A DNA stretch of 51,623 nt from CAYPTB01 sp964413535 (lineage in GTDB: Bacteria > Planctomycetota > UBA1135 > GCA-002686595): positions 1 to 51,623 of the forward strand of contig CAYPTB010000003.1 of assembly GCA_964413535.1 (NCBI GenBank), written 5' to 3'. A program made the translations under genes and the position numbers. Below the pieces are notes generated by a model, which was not told the origin of the DNA, did not search any database, and saw nothing but the letters and a program-made list of their open reading frames with translations. This document shows, one piece after another, positions 43,184 to 51,623 of this stretch (the stretch's first letter is position 1; each line of letters opens with the position of its first letter).

Positions 43184-43720
43184 ATGTCCGAACGAACCCC
43201 GCTGATCGGCATCGTGACGATCTCCGACCGCGCGAGCCGTGGTCAGTACGACGACCTCTCCGGCCCCGCCATCGAGGAAGCCCTGCGCTCGTACCTGGCG
43301 ACCCCCTGCACCTTCGAGCGCGTCCTCGTCGAGGACGAAGTCCCGCGCATCGTCGACGCCGTGCGTGCCTTCACCCAGCGCAACGCCGCGCTCGTCTGCA
43401 CCACCGGCGGCACCGGCCCCGCCCCACGCGACGTGACCCCCGAGGCCATGGCGCTCGTGCTCGAGAAGGAGCTACCCGGATTCGGCGAGCTCATGCGCAA
43501 AGCCTCCCTCGACGCCGGCGTCCCCACCGCCATCCTCTCGCGCCAAACCGCCGGCATCGTCGCGAAGTCCCTGGTCGTCAACCTCCCCGGCAAGCCCGCC
43601 TCCATCCGGGTCTGCCTCGACGCCATCTTCCCCGCCATCCCCTACTGCGTCGAGCTCGCCGAAGGCCCCTACCTCGAAGGCAACCCCGCCATCGTGAAAG
43701 TCTTCCGCCCCAAGAAGTAG
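43184..43720 (+). CDS. mog: Molybdopterin adenylyltransferase (MogA/MoaB family)
   Basis: The protein has 178 residues, near the usual MogA length. It has the MPT-binding motifs: IGIVTISDRASRGQYDDLSG, ALVCTTGGTGPAPRDVTPEA and IVAKSLVVNLPGKPASI. The TTGGTGP loop binds the pyranopterin, and the Asp in the ISDRAS strand and DVTPEA contribute to catalysis. It adenylates molybdopterin before metal insertion. No other molybdenum cofactor gene lies beside it in this window. The gene is preceded by a 105-bp gap and followed by a repeat-rich region. Confidence 0.95.
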   Translation: MSERTPLIGIVTISDRASRGQYDDLSGPAIEEALRSYLATPCTFERVLVEDEVPRIVDAVRAFTQRNAALVCTTGGTGPAPRDVTPEAMALVLEKELPGFGELMRKASLDAGVPTAILSRQTAGIVAKSLVVNLPGKPASIRVCLDAIFPAIPYCVELAEGPYLEGNPAIVKVFRPKK

Positions 43721-43726
43721 CCGTAC

Positions 43727-43866
43727 GGTGCCACCCACTTTTTCCCTTCACGCAACACGACCGAAGCACTCCGAAGCTCTTCGACGCACGCGAAGTGGAC
43801 TGGTCCCAACTCGCAGGCGAAGGAAGCCAAGGCCTCCACGCGAGTGCAAAAAACTGGCCTGGCACC
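43727..43866. repeat. About 140-bp unit bounded by GGTGCCA/TGGCACC inverted ends
   Basis: The left end (43727-43743) starts with GGTGCCA and runs into a T5 stretch. The right end (43848-43866) starts with A6 and closes with TGGCACC, so the two are imperfect inverted copies. Inside, GCACGCGAAGTGG and CCACGCGAGTGC form another imperfect inverted pair. The layout resembles small non-autonomous or REP-like units, but there is no transposase nearby and no second copy in the window. Confidence 0.5.
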
Positions 43867-43900
43867 GGACTCCGTACTTCTTCTCTCATTAACGATCGGT

Positions 43901-43931
43901 GCCTCTCTCGATCGCAGCGATCGAGAGAGGC
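43901..43931. other. Perfect 15-bp inverted repeat with 7-bp flanking direct repeats
   Basis: GCCTCTCTCGATCGC and its exact complement are separated by one base. The whole unit is bracketed by AACGATC at 43891-43897 and 43932-43938, like a short target duplication. As RNA it would make a very stable hairpin from either strand. It lies between the convergent mog and secreted-protein genes. It could be a bidirectional terminator, but no T-run follows directly. Confidence 0.75.
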
Positions 43932-43939
43932 AACGATCC

Positions 43940-43976
43940 GCGGCCAAAGGCCGCTCACTCTCCTCTTTCTTCTCTC
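43940..43976 (+). terminator. Possible terminator hairpin with pyrimidine tract
   Basis: GCGGCC AAA GGCCGC forms a six-bp stem with a three-base loop at 43940-43954. It is followed on the plus strand by a C/T-only run rich in T (CTCCTCTTTCTTCTCTCC). It is too T-poor for a textbook terminator but is the best candidate downstream of the mog gene. Confidence 0.4.
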
Positions 43977-43986
43977 CTCTCCCCTC

Positions 43987-45006
43987 TCACCCCTGCAACA
44001 CCACATGCTCCGAGCACCTCTGCCCGGACGCATCCCTCACCGACACCGTCAAATCCGCCAGCCACCCCGTCCCCGAGATCGGATGCTTGAGCCACAAGTG
44101 CAACCGCGTATCCGTGATCTCCAAGATCTTGAACTCCGGCAACAGCGCAAAGAAGTTCACCGGTATCTGCGACACCGTCGTCCTCAAGTGAACAATATCC
44201 TCCACCCCATCCAAATCCTCGAACAACACGTGCAGCCGGTCCATCCCGTCGATCCACATCTCCACCACCGGCCGATCCGACGTCTGGTTCCCCGTGTGAT
44301 TCAACACCGCGACGGCATCGATGTCCGCGCTCCCCGCCGTCCCGCTGTTGTCCCAAACAACCGCCCCGTCCGCATCCAGCTCCCCGTCCACCGAATCCAC
44401 GAGACGCACGAACTGGATCGCCGCCAAATCGACGTCGTTCGAGAGCACGAGCGGATGATCCACGAGGTCCGCTAGGTCGAACGCCGTCCCCCCCGCTTGC
44501 GCGGCGGCGAGCGGCGGAATCGCGTTCGTGTCGACGTTCGAGTGCACGCACCGCGACCCCGCGAGATTCCCATACGTCCCGAGCGCCGTCGTCCCGAACG
44601 GCGAGAACGGCCCCGTCCCCCCGCCATACTTGGCGGGGAAGCGCGCGAAGCTCGCTCCGTCGCTCGACACCTCCACCCACGCGACCTCCGAGTGCACCCC
44701 GTTGAAGCCCGTGTCGAAGAAGCCGTTCTCGAACACCGTCAGATCCGCGCCCGGACCGTCGGTGAGCGTGACGTCGAAGCCGAGCGTCAAGCTCCCGCCG
44801 ACGCCGAGCGACGCGACGTCGAGCGAGCCCATGAGCGCACCGCCGCCGCGCGGTCCGCCCAGGCTCTGGGCGGCGACGAAGATGCCCCCGCCCCCGCCCG
44901 GGGAGTAGTCCACGACGCTCGTGGCGAACGGGTCGGGGTCGACGAATGCGAGCAGCAGGGGAAGGGCCAGCAGGCCTTGGAAGCGCGTCGTCCTTCGATC
45001 GAACAT
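43987..45006 (-). CDS. Secreted cell-surface protein of unknown function
   Basis: The start at 45006 gives 339 residues with a signal peptide (GLLALPLLLAFVDP). The mature part is Gly/Asp-rich and beta-rich: FATSVVDYSPGGGGGIFVAA, SLTLGFDVTLTDGPGADLTV and EVAWVEVSSDGASFARFP. It is similar to planctomycete cell-surface proteins with a 'GxFDxAxLxxxxN' jelly-roll. The C-terminus includes HLHVLFEDLDG-like and LWLKHPISGTGWLADLTV strands. There is no PEP-CTERM anchor. It may be an exported matrix protein. Confidence 0.75.
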   Translation of the reverse strand: MFDRRTTRFQGLLALPLLLAFVDPDPFATSVVDYSPGGGGGIFVAAQSLGGPRGGGALMGSLDVASLGVGGSLTLGFDVTLTDGPGADLTVFENGFFDTGFNGVHSEVAWVEVSSDGASFARFPAKYGGGTGPFSPFGTTALGTYGNLAGSRCVHSNVDTNAIPPLAAAQAGGTAFDLADLVDHPLVLSNDVDLAAIQFVRLVDSVDGELDADGAVVWDNSGTAGSADIDAVAVLNHTGNQTSDRPVVEMWIDGMDRLHVLFEDLDGVEDIVHLRTTVSQIPVNFFALLPEFKILEITDTRLHLWLKHPISGTGWLADLTVSVRDASGQRCSEHVVLQG

Positions 45007-45415
45007 GGTGCTTTCCTTACCGACGCGCGGCGCGTCCATCGCACCCCGCGCGTCGCAGCGAGTTTCGGGAGCGGCCGCGAAACGGCGCGGGCGGGGGAAA
45101 GCCCTCGCGCGCGTTCGTCCTCGTGACCGCGCGTAGCGTGCGCGCGGGAGAACTCCCGCGCAGCCCTCCGTCCGGATCTTCTGGCTCGTGGATCGTACTC
45201 GAGCCGCCGCCTTCCCACCTCTCATCGAGACCGCCGCAGCGGTCTCGTTCGAAGCAGTGGCGTCGTGGCGGCTCTCGTCCCCACTCACAGCGGCGGGACC
45301 GCGGCGGATTCAAACCGCCTTCCCCGTCCGTCAGGCCCGCGGAGTATCGGAAAGCCCCCGAGGGCGGTCAAGGGGCGGCTTGCGGGACCGGCGGCAGTGG
45401 CATCCAATTGAACCG
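45007..45415. other. Divergent intergenic region with two strong hairpins
   Basis: No gene is supported in these 409 bp. A stem GCGCGGGAG/CTCCCGCGC with a two-base loop spans 45142-45161. A stem of nine pairs around a CGCA loop (GAGACCGC/GCGGTCTC core) spans 45226-45247. Both are perfect. The two lie between divergent genes, where a terminator is not expected, so they could be leader structures or part of an unrecognised small RNA. A tRNA-like hairpin at 45303-45319 was considered and rejected. Confidence 0.45.
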
Positions 45416-46309
45416 ATGGGAGGACGCGCGCTCGCAGCTCTAACCATTGCCTCCGTGGCGACGGCCGTGATCCGCGCTCGAGAGAGCGGCGGAGTGCTCG
45501 CACCGCACACCGAGGAACCCCGTCCCGCGTCACTCGCCGAGCTCGCTGCCTTTGGCTTCGCAGCGCATCCCTTGGGGGTGACGCTAGCGCGCAGCGAGGA
45601 GCTGGACGTGGGGGCGGTCTGGTACTGGGGCGAGCGGACGGTCGGGATCCACACGAGCGAGCGCGGCGCTGACGGGAGCTGGAGCGAGGCGGTGACCCGC
45701 CACTCGACCTCGTTCGACCTCACCGACCTCGCGTCCGGCGGATCGCACGTGCTGTTCGTAGCGGGCGTCACGCACGACGGCAACGACGTGATCGAGGAGT
45801 GGCGCTTCGACGTGCAGCCCGGCTCTTACGTCTGCGAGCTCGCCGGCGGCCCGTCCGTGCTCCACGAGCCGCCGCACGTCCCTCCCGCCGAGCGCCCCGC
45901 GCCTTCCCCGCCGCGGCGCACCGTGCTGTTCGAGGGCGATCTGCCCGGAGTGTTCATCGACATCGTCGCGGAGCCCGAGCGACGCTTCGTGTACGCCTTG
46001 CTCGCGAACCACGACCTCTCCGTCCCGACCGTCGTCTGGGTCGTCGACGTCGGCGCGCGCGAGGCGCGGGCCGTCTTCTCGTCCGCCACCGAGTCCGCCC
46101 TGCGACACGGCTTCCGCGGCATGGCCTGTATGCGGCACGAGACGCGGGGCTCGGCCGTGGTGCTGGCCGCGACCGACCAGGTGATCTTCTGGACGGTCCT
46201 GTGGGACGCCGACGGGGACGGCGTGCTCGAAGAGGCGACCACCGTCACGGTCGAGGAGCTCCATGACGGCGTCGAGTTCGCCGCAGGTTGGACGGAAGTC
46301 TCGGGCTGA
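45416..46309 (+). CDS. Secreted hypothetical protein
   Basis: The ATG gives 297 residues. The N-terminus (MGGRALAALTIASVATAVIR) is a weak signal or anchor. Two beta-rich halves follow, with VGAVWYWGERTVGIHTSERG and VLFEGDLPGVFIDIVAEPER. The second half contains a WTVLWDADGDGVLEE stretch that resembles a calcium-binding turn. No family was recognised. Longer versions start near 45188 but run through hairpins and an Arg-rich stretch. It is convergent with the M3 oligopeptidase gene. Confidence 0.6.
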   Translation: MGGRALAALTIASVATAVIRARESGGVLAPHTEEPRPASLAELAAFGFAAHPLGVTLARSEELDVGAVWYWGERTVGIHTSERGADGSWSEAVTRHSTSFDLTDLASGGSHVLFVAGVTHDGNDVIEEWRFDVQPGSYVCELAGGPSVLHEPPHVPPAERPAPSPPRRTVLFEGDLPGVFIDIVAEPERRFVYALLANHDLSVPTVVWVVDVGAREARAVFSSATESALRHGFRGMACMRHETRGSAVVLAATDQVIFWTVLWDADGDGVLEEATTVTVEELHDGVEFAAGWTEVSG

Positions 46310-46323
46310 GCCGCGACCCGCCT

Positions 46324-48468
46324 CTACTTCGCAGTTTGCGTCGCGAAGCCGCGCTTGCGCATGAGGGCTTCGGTGCCGGGGTCGCGGCCGCGGAAGGCGC
46401 GGTAGCCGTCGGCGGGATCGATCGTGTTGCCGACCGTGAAGACGTGGTCGCGCAGGCGCTTGGCGGTCGCCTCGTCCCACGGGCTGCCGGCTTCCTCGAA
46501 GGCTTCCCAGGCGTCGGCCGCGAGCGTGTCCGCCCACAGGTAGCCGTAGTAGCAGGCCGAGTAGGCGTCGGAGGAGAAGAGGTGGCCGAACTGCGTCGTG
46601 CGGTGGCGCATGACGATCTCCTTCGGCATGCCGAGCGCGGCGAGCGTGTTGCGCTCGAATGCGGCGAGATCGATCTTCTCGTGAGGCGTCGCCGCAAGGT
46701 GCAGCTTCATGTCCACCAGCGCCGACGCCTGGGTTTCTACGGTCGAGAAGCCCTGATTGAACGTCGACGCGCGCGCGATCTTCTCGACGAGCTCCACGGG
46801 GATCGGCTCACCGGTCTGGTAGTGCAACGCGAAACGATTCAGGACCTCGGGGGTTTCGAGCCAGCTCTCGAGAACTTGCGAGGGAAACTCCACGTAGTCG
46901 CGGAAGACCGCGGTGCCCGAGAGCGACGGATAGCTCACGGACGAGAGCAGCCCGTGCACCGCGTGCCCGAACTCGTGGAAGAGGGTCGTCGCGTCGTCCC
47001 AACTGATCAAGACCGGCTCGCCGGGCTTGCCCTTCACGAAGTTCGTGTTGTTCGAGACGATCGTCGTGACCTCGCCGTCGAAGCGCTCCTGCTCGCGGTA
47101 CGCGTTCATCCACGCGCCCGATTTCTTGCCCGGCCGTGCGTAACAGTCGAAGTACCACAGGCCGACGTGCTTGCCGGCCGCGTCGGTGACCTCGTACACC
47201 TCTTCGTCCGGTAGCACGATCGGCACGTCCGATACGCGCTCGAACTGCAGGCCGAAGAGTTGGCCTGCGGTGTAGAACATCGCCTCGCGCATCTTGTCGA
47301 GCTGCAGGTACTGCGTCACGAGATCCTGGTCGATGTCGAACTTCGCCTTGCGCACTTTCTCCGCGTAGTACCTGTAGTCCCACGCCTCGATGGTGATCTT
47401 GGCGCCCTCCGCGTCGGCGATCTTCTGCATGTCAGCGACTTCCTCGTGAACGCGCGCCACAGCGGGCTTCCACACGGACTCCATCAGGGCGAGCGCGCGC
47501 TCGGGCGTCTTCGCCATCGTGTCGTCCAAGCGCCAGTGCGCAAACGTCTTGAAGCCCAGGAGCCGAGCGCGTTCCGCACGCAGTCGCAGGATCTCCGTGA
47601 TGATCGCCTTCGTGTCGTTGGCGTCGCCGTTGTTCCCGCGGTTGTAGTACGTGCGCCAGACCTTCTCGCGCAGGTCGCGGCGCGCGGAGTACGTGAGGAA
47701 CGGCTCCATGCTCGAGCGCGTGTTGAGGATGGCCCCCTTGCCCTTCTTCCCGCGCGACTCGGCCGCACTCGCAGCGGCGTCCTTCAGCGCATCGGGCAGG
47801 CCGGCGAGGTCGGCTTCGTCCTCGAGCAGGAGCATGTGCTCGGTCTCGTCGGCCAGCAGGTTCTGGCTGAAGTTCGTGAACAGGCTCGCCAGGCGCTGGT
47901 TGATCTCCGACATGCGCTGCTTGTCCTTGGCATCGAGCTGCGCGCCGGCGTGAACGAAGTTCGTGTAGTCGAGCCAGACCAGGCGCTTCTGCTCGGGCGT
48001 GAGATTCGACTTCTCGCGCGCGTCGTACATTTTTTTGATCCGCGCGAAGAGCTTCTCGTTCTGGACGACCTGATCCGTCAGCGCTGCGAGCCGCGGCTCC
48101 ATCTCGGTCTCGACCTCCTGGAACTCAGGACTGCTCATCGTCGTCTGGAAGATGCCGTAGACCGCCGAGACGCGGTCGAGCTTCCGCCCCGCGCGCTCGA
48201 GCGCCGCGATCGTGTTCTCGAAGTCGGGCTCGGCCGGATCGGCCGCGATCGCGTCGATTTCGGCCAGGTACTCGGCCATGGCCACCTCGTACGCCGGCTC
48301 GAAGTGCTCGACCTCGACCGCGTCGAGCGGCGGCACGCCCCCGTAAGGACCCGACCACTGGGCGAGGAGAGGATTCTCGGTGCTGGTTCTGACGTGCATG
48401 CAGGCGGAGAAGGCAAGCCCAGCCACGACGACGGCGACGAGGCGGGCGCTGGACGACGAATGGGACAT
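46324..48468 (-). CDS. M3-family oligopeptidase, lipoprotein form (Dcp-like)
   Basis: The ATG has AAGGAG nine bases upstream and gives 714 residues. The signal SARLVAVVVAGLAFSAC ends in a lipobox. The zinc motif HEFGHAVHGLL lies near residue 496, and the third ligand Glu is in YVEFPSQVLESWL. Other family blocks include YFDCYARPGKKSGAWMNAYR and YSACYYGYLWADTLAADAWE. It cuts short peptides in the periplasm. It stands alone, with 241 bp between it and the gamma-glutamyltransferase gene. Confidence 0.95.
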   Translation of the reverse strand: MSHSSSSARLVAVVVAGLAFSACMHVRTSTENPLLAQWSGPYGGVPPLDAVEVEHFEPAYEVAMAEYLAEIDAIAADPAEPDFENTIAALERAGRKLDRVSAVYGIFQTTMSSPEFQEVETEMEPRLAALTDQVVQNEKLFARIKKMYDAREKSNLTPEQKRLVWLDYTNFVHAGAQLDAKDKQRMSEINQRLASLFTNFSQNLLADETEHMLLLEDEADLAGLPDALKDAAASAAESRGKKGKGAILNTRSSMEPFLTYSARRDLREKVWRTYYNRGNNGDANDTKAIITEILRLRAERARLLGFKTFAHWRLDDTMAKTPERALALMESVWKPAVARVHEEVADMQKIADAEGAKITIEAWDYRYYAEKVRKAKFDIDQDLVTQYLQLDKMREAMFYTAGQLFGLQFERVSDVPIVLPDEEVYEVTDAAGKHVGLWYFDCYARPGKKSGAWMNAYREQERFDGEVTTIVSNNTNFVKGKPGEPVLISWDDATTLFHEFGHAVHGLLSSVSYPSLSGTAVFRDYVEFPSQVLESWLETPEVLNRFALHYQTGEPIPVELVEKIARASTFNQGFSTVETQASALVDMKLHLAATPHEKIDLAAFERNTLAALGMPKEIVMRHRTTQFGHLFSSDAYSACYYGYLWADTLAADAWEAFEEAGSPWDEATAKRLRDHVFTVGNTIDPADGYRAFRGRDPGTEALMRKRGFATQTAK

Positions 48469-48709
48469 GAACGGGTGCTCCTTGGGAGGACGAGCCGCAA
48501 CCTGCGGCCGTGATCGCGCACCCAAGGATAAGCATCCGGCCGGGCCCGTTGTCGGCTCCCGGCGTGCCGCGTGTGATTCCCAGGCAAGAGTTGACCGCGC
48601 CCCGAGGTCGCGAGCGCGTTCGGCTCAGGCGAAGCGCACCGAGTACACCGGCGGAGCTGCCGAAGGCACCCGCTCCCGCCTGCACTGCCCCGGGCCGGAG
48701 GCGCGCGCG

Positions 48710-50425
<1,716 letters not shown>

Positions 50426-50501
50426 GTGGAGACCTCGATTCGATGCCGCCGGGGTAGTGCCGATGTCGAGTCGTAGCTGTGAGCGCTGAACACGTCTCGC
50501 C

Positions 50502-51377
50502 CTACCACGGGTAGCGCAGGACGTGGTGTCCGAAGGCGAAGGCCGCCGACGCGAGCGCGGGCGCGAAGGCGAACAGTGCGGCGACGCGCGGCCGAATGCC
50601 GGCGAGACCCGCGACCGCGAAGAAGGCGGCGATCATTGCGAAGGCGAAGCAGTTCGGGCTCACGCCGAGGAGCGCGATCCACGGCGCGTTGATCGGGTTC
50701 GCGCAGATGCAGTGCGGCACGGCGTAGACCCACGCGAGGAACACGAGCGGCAGCGTCGACCCCGCGCTCGAGACCTGCAACAGCCCGAGCGCTGCGAGTC
50801 CCGCAGCACCGTACGTCAGGGCGGTGCACGGCCCGTTGCAGCCGGGATACCCGCACCCGTGGGCCATGGAGAACACCGCTAGCGCCGGAGCGAGCGCGAG
50901 CGCGATGCGCAGGCCGCGTCCGGGATGGGAGACGCGCGGCGCACCGCCGAGCGCGAGTTGCACGAGGGGCCTGCCGAAGGCGAAGAACGCGAGCGCGAGG
51001 ACGGCGAGAGAGACCGCGGCCACGACGCGCAGGAACAGGTCCGCCTCGAGGCCCGTGTAGAACGCGAGCCCGATCGAAGCGCTCAGCGCGCTCGCGGCGA
51101 AGAGCAGGACGAGCGCCGCGAGCGCGAACGCGCGCGTGGGCGGCTTGGGCGCGGACGGTTCGGCCGCGCGTACCAGCACCGCGAACCCGCAGCCCGCCGC
51201 GACGAGCCCCGCCAGGGCGAAGCCGACCGCCCGCGGCGAACCGAGGAGATAGCTCTCTCCGTGCCGGAGTCGATCGAGCGCCCCCGTGTGGAACACCATC
51301 AGCACCAGCACGCCGCCGGCGAGCAGCACCGCGCCCGCGCAGCGCTGCCCGCCTCTCCAACGCGCGTCCCCTTCCAC
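50502..51377 (-). CDS. Multi-helix membrane protein with a Cys-rich loop
   Basis: The protein has 291 residues and about eight membrane segments (GAVLLAGGVLVLMVF, VGFALAGLVAAGCGFAVLV, AFALAALVLLFAASALSASI, VVAAVSLAVLALAFFAFG, and more). Between helices lies the loop HGCGYPGCNGPC and, after another helix, HCICANPINAPW. The Cys and His residues could coordinate metal or form disulfides outside the membrane. No family was recognised. The GTG start has no strong ribosome site. It is encoded on the same strand as the gamma-glutamyltransferase gene, 76 bp upstream. Confidence 0.65.
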   Translation of the reverse strand: MEGDARWRGGQRCAGAVLLAGGVLVLMVFHTGALDRLRHGESYLLGSPRAVGFALAGLVAAGCGFAVLVRAAEPSAPKPPTRAFALAALVLLFAASALSASIGLAFYTGLEADLFLRVVAAVSLAVLALAFFAFGRPLVQLALGGAPRVSHPGRGLRIALALAPALAVFSMAHGCGYPGCNGPCTALTYGAAGLAALGLLQVSSAGSTLPLVFLAWVYAVPHCICANPINAPWIALLGVSPNCFAFAMIAAFFAVAGLAGIRPRVAALFAFAPALASAAFAFGHHVLRYPW

Positions 51378-51488
51378 CCGCGCATGCTAGCGCGCCCTTC
51401 GGGGCGCGGTGGATCTCGCAATGCCAAGGGGACGGATCTGCGCGGGACTCGCGCAGGCAAGGCGCGAGTCCCACGCGATCCGACCCTC

Positions 51489-51623
51489 CTAGAACAACGG
51501 CGTTCGGAAGTTCGCCTGGGGGTTGGAGCCCTGGATCCACCAGCTGGTGCTGATCAGCGGGCCCGTCGGATTGCCGCGGTCGACGTCGAAGTCCGAACCG
51601 GCGTTGTTCACCGCGCGGTTCTC
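51489..51623 (-). CDS. 3' end of a secreted-type protein, cut by the window edge
   Basis: The last 44 codons and a TAG stop are inside the window. They read ENRAVNNAGSDFDVDRGN and SWWIQGSNPQANFRTPLF at the C-terminus. Asn/Gly/Asp-rich beta-type sequence of this kind is typical of exported planctomycete-like surface proteins. No domain can be named from the fragment. The 110-bp gap before the membrane protein gene holds nothing recognised. Confidence 0.7.
   Translation of the reverse strand, partial: ENRAVNNAGSDFDVDRGNPTGPLISTSWWIQGSNPQANFRTPLF

Noticed and set aside
45303..45319. Hairpin GGCGG-ATTCAAA-CCGCC resembling the anticodon arm of a selenocysteine tRNA (UCA anticodon).
   Set aside because: No T-arm, D-arm or acceptor stem of the right sequence lies around it on either strand, so it is a chance hairpin.

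Overview
The window is very GC-rich, densely coding bacterial chromosome. It carries no rRNA, tRNA, CRISPR array or intact transposase that I can see. The best guess is a deep-branching Planctomycetota-type bacterium or a close PVC-like relative. This is inference from several traits: a lipoprotein with the H-X9-DG ending of planctomycete pseudopilin-like proteins, several secreted 'ornamental' proteins with no enzyme signature, a heptaheme cytochrome fused to TPRs, a Tat-type class V aminotransferase, and a near-absence of A/T outside regulatory sites. No 16S or other marker gene is present to settle it.

Layout. 1-7106: a 30-bp tandem hairpin array, an exported protein with three Cys-rich repeats, a GH20-like glycosidase, a YjbQ-family protein, an exported esterase, a small zinc ribbon, a six-helix membrane protein and an exported retropepsin-like protease. 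The protease is divergent from a PadR regulator, with a palindrome between them. 7814-14607: a heavy-metal efflux operon (His-rich membrane protein, adaptor, CzcA/CusA-type RND pump, TolC-like channel). 14781-18752: DUF2071 protein, glycosyltransferase, a degraded aldo/keto reductase remnant, and a MarR regulator followed by a ferredoxin-SCP2 protein, with a perfect palindrome just before the MarR start. 19186-21186: a nuclease-helicase of the DUF2075 type; a decayed copy of its 5' part lies about 9 kb away at 28563-28748. 22121-28451: a tight five-gene operon (membrane protein, winged-helix regulator, UppS-type prenyltransferase, ABC permease fused to an M1 peptidase, ABC ATPase) in which four genes overlap and the fifth follows after 2 bp. 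28835-31402: heptaheme cytochrome-TPR protein. 31551-33458: a CnrYXH-like metal-sensing group (Spy-like protein, ECF sigma factor, one-helix membrane protein, CnrX-like sensor). 33914-35364: ArsR-type regulator and SRPBCC protein, with an operator-like repeat in front. 35666-43720: lipoproteins, Tat-exported aminotransferase with a coupled membrane protein, TlpA-like thioredoxin, a beta-propeller protein coupled to a CgeB-like glycosyltransferase, and MogA. 43721-51623: a repeat- and hairpin-rich gap, two secreted proteins, an M3 oligopeptidase, a gamma-glutamyltransferase, a Cys-containing membrane protein and the 3' end of a further secreted protein.

How the parts fit. Two blocks point to metal stress (the RND operon and the ECF/CnrX/Spy group), and the Cys-repeat protein may join them. 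Three regulators (PadR, MarR, ArsR-type) each have a convincing inverted repeat at the expected place, so these are good candidates for local autoregulated switches. The two most unusual items are the uppS/ABC/M1-peptidase operon and the nuclease-helicase with its relic. Start sites were chosen by Shine-Dalgarno sequences, signal peptides and stop/start overlaps; GTG starts are common here.
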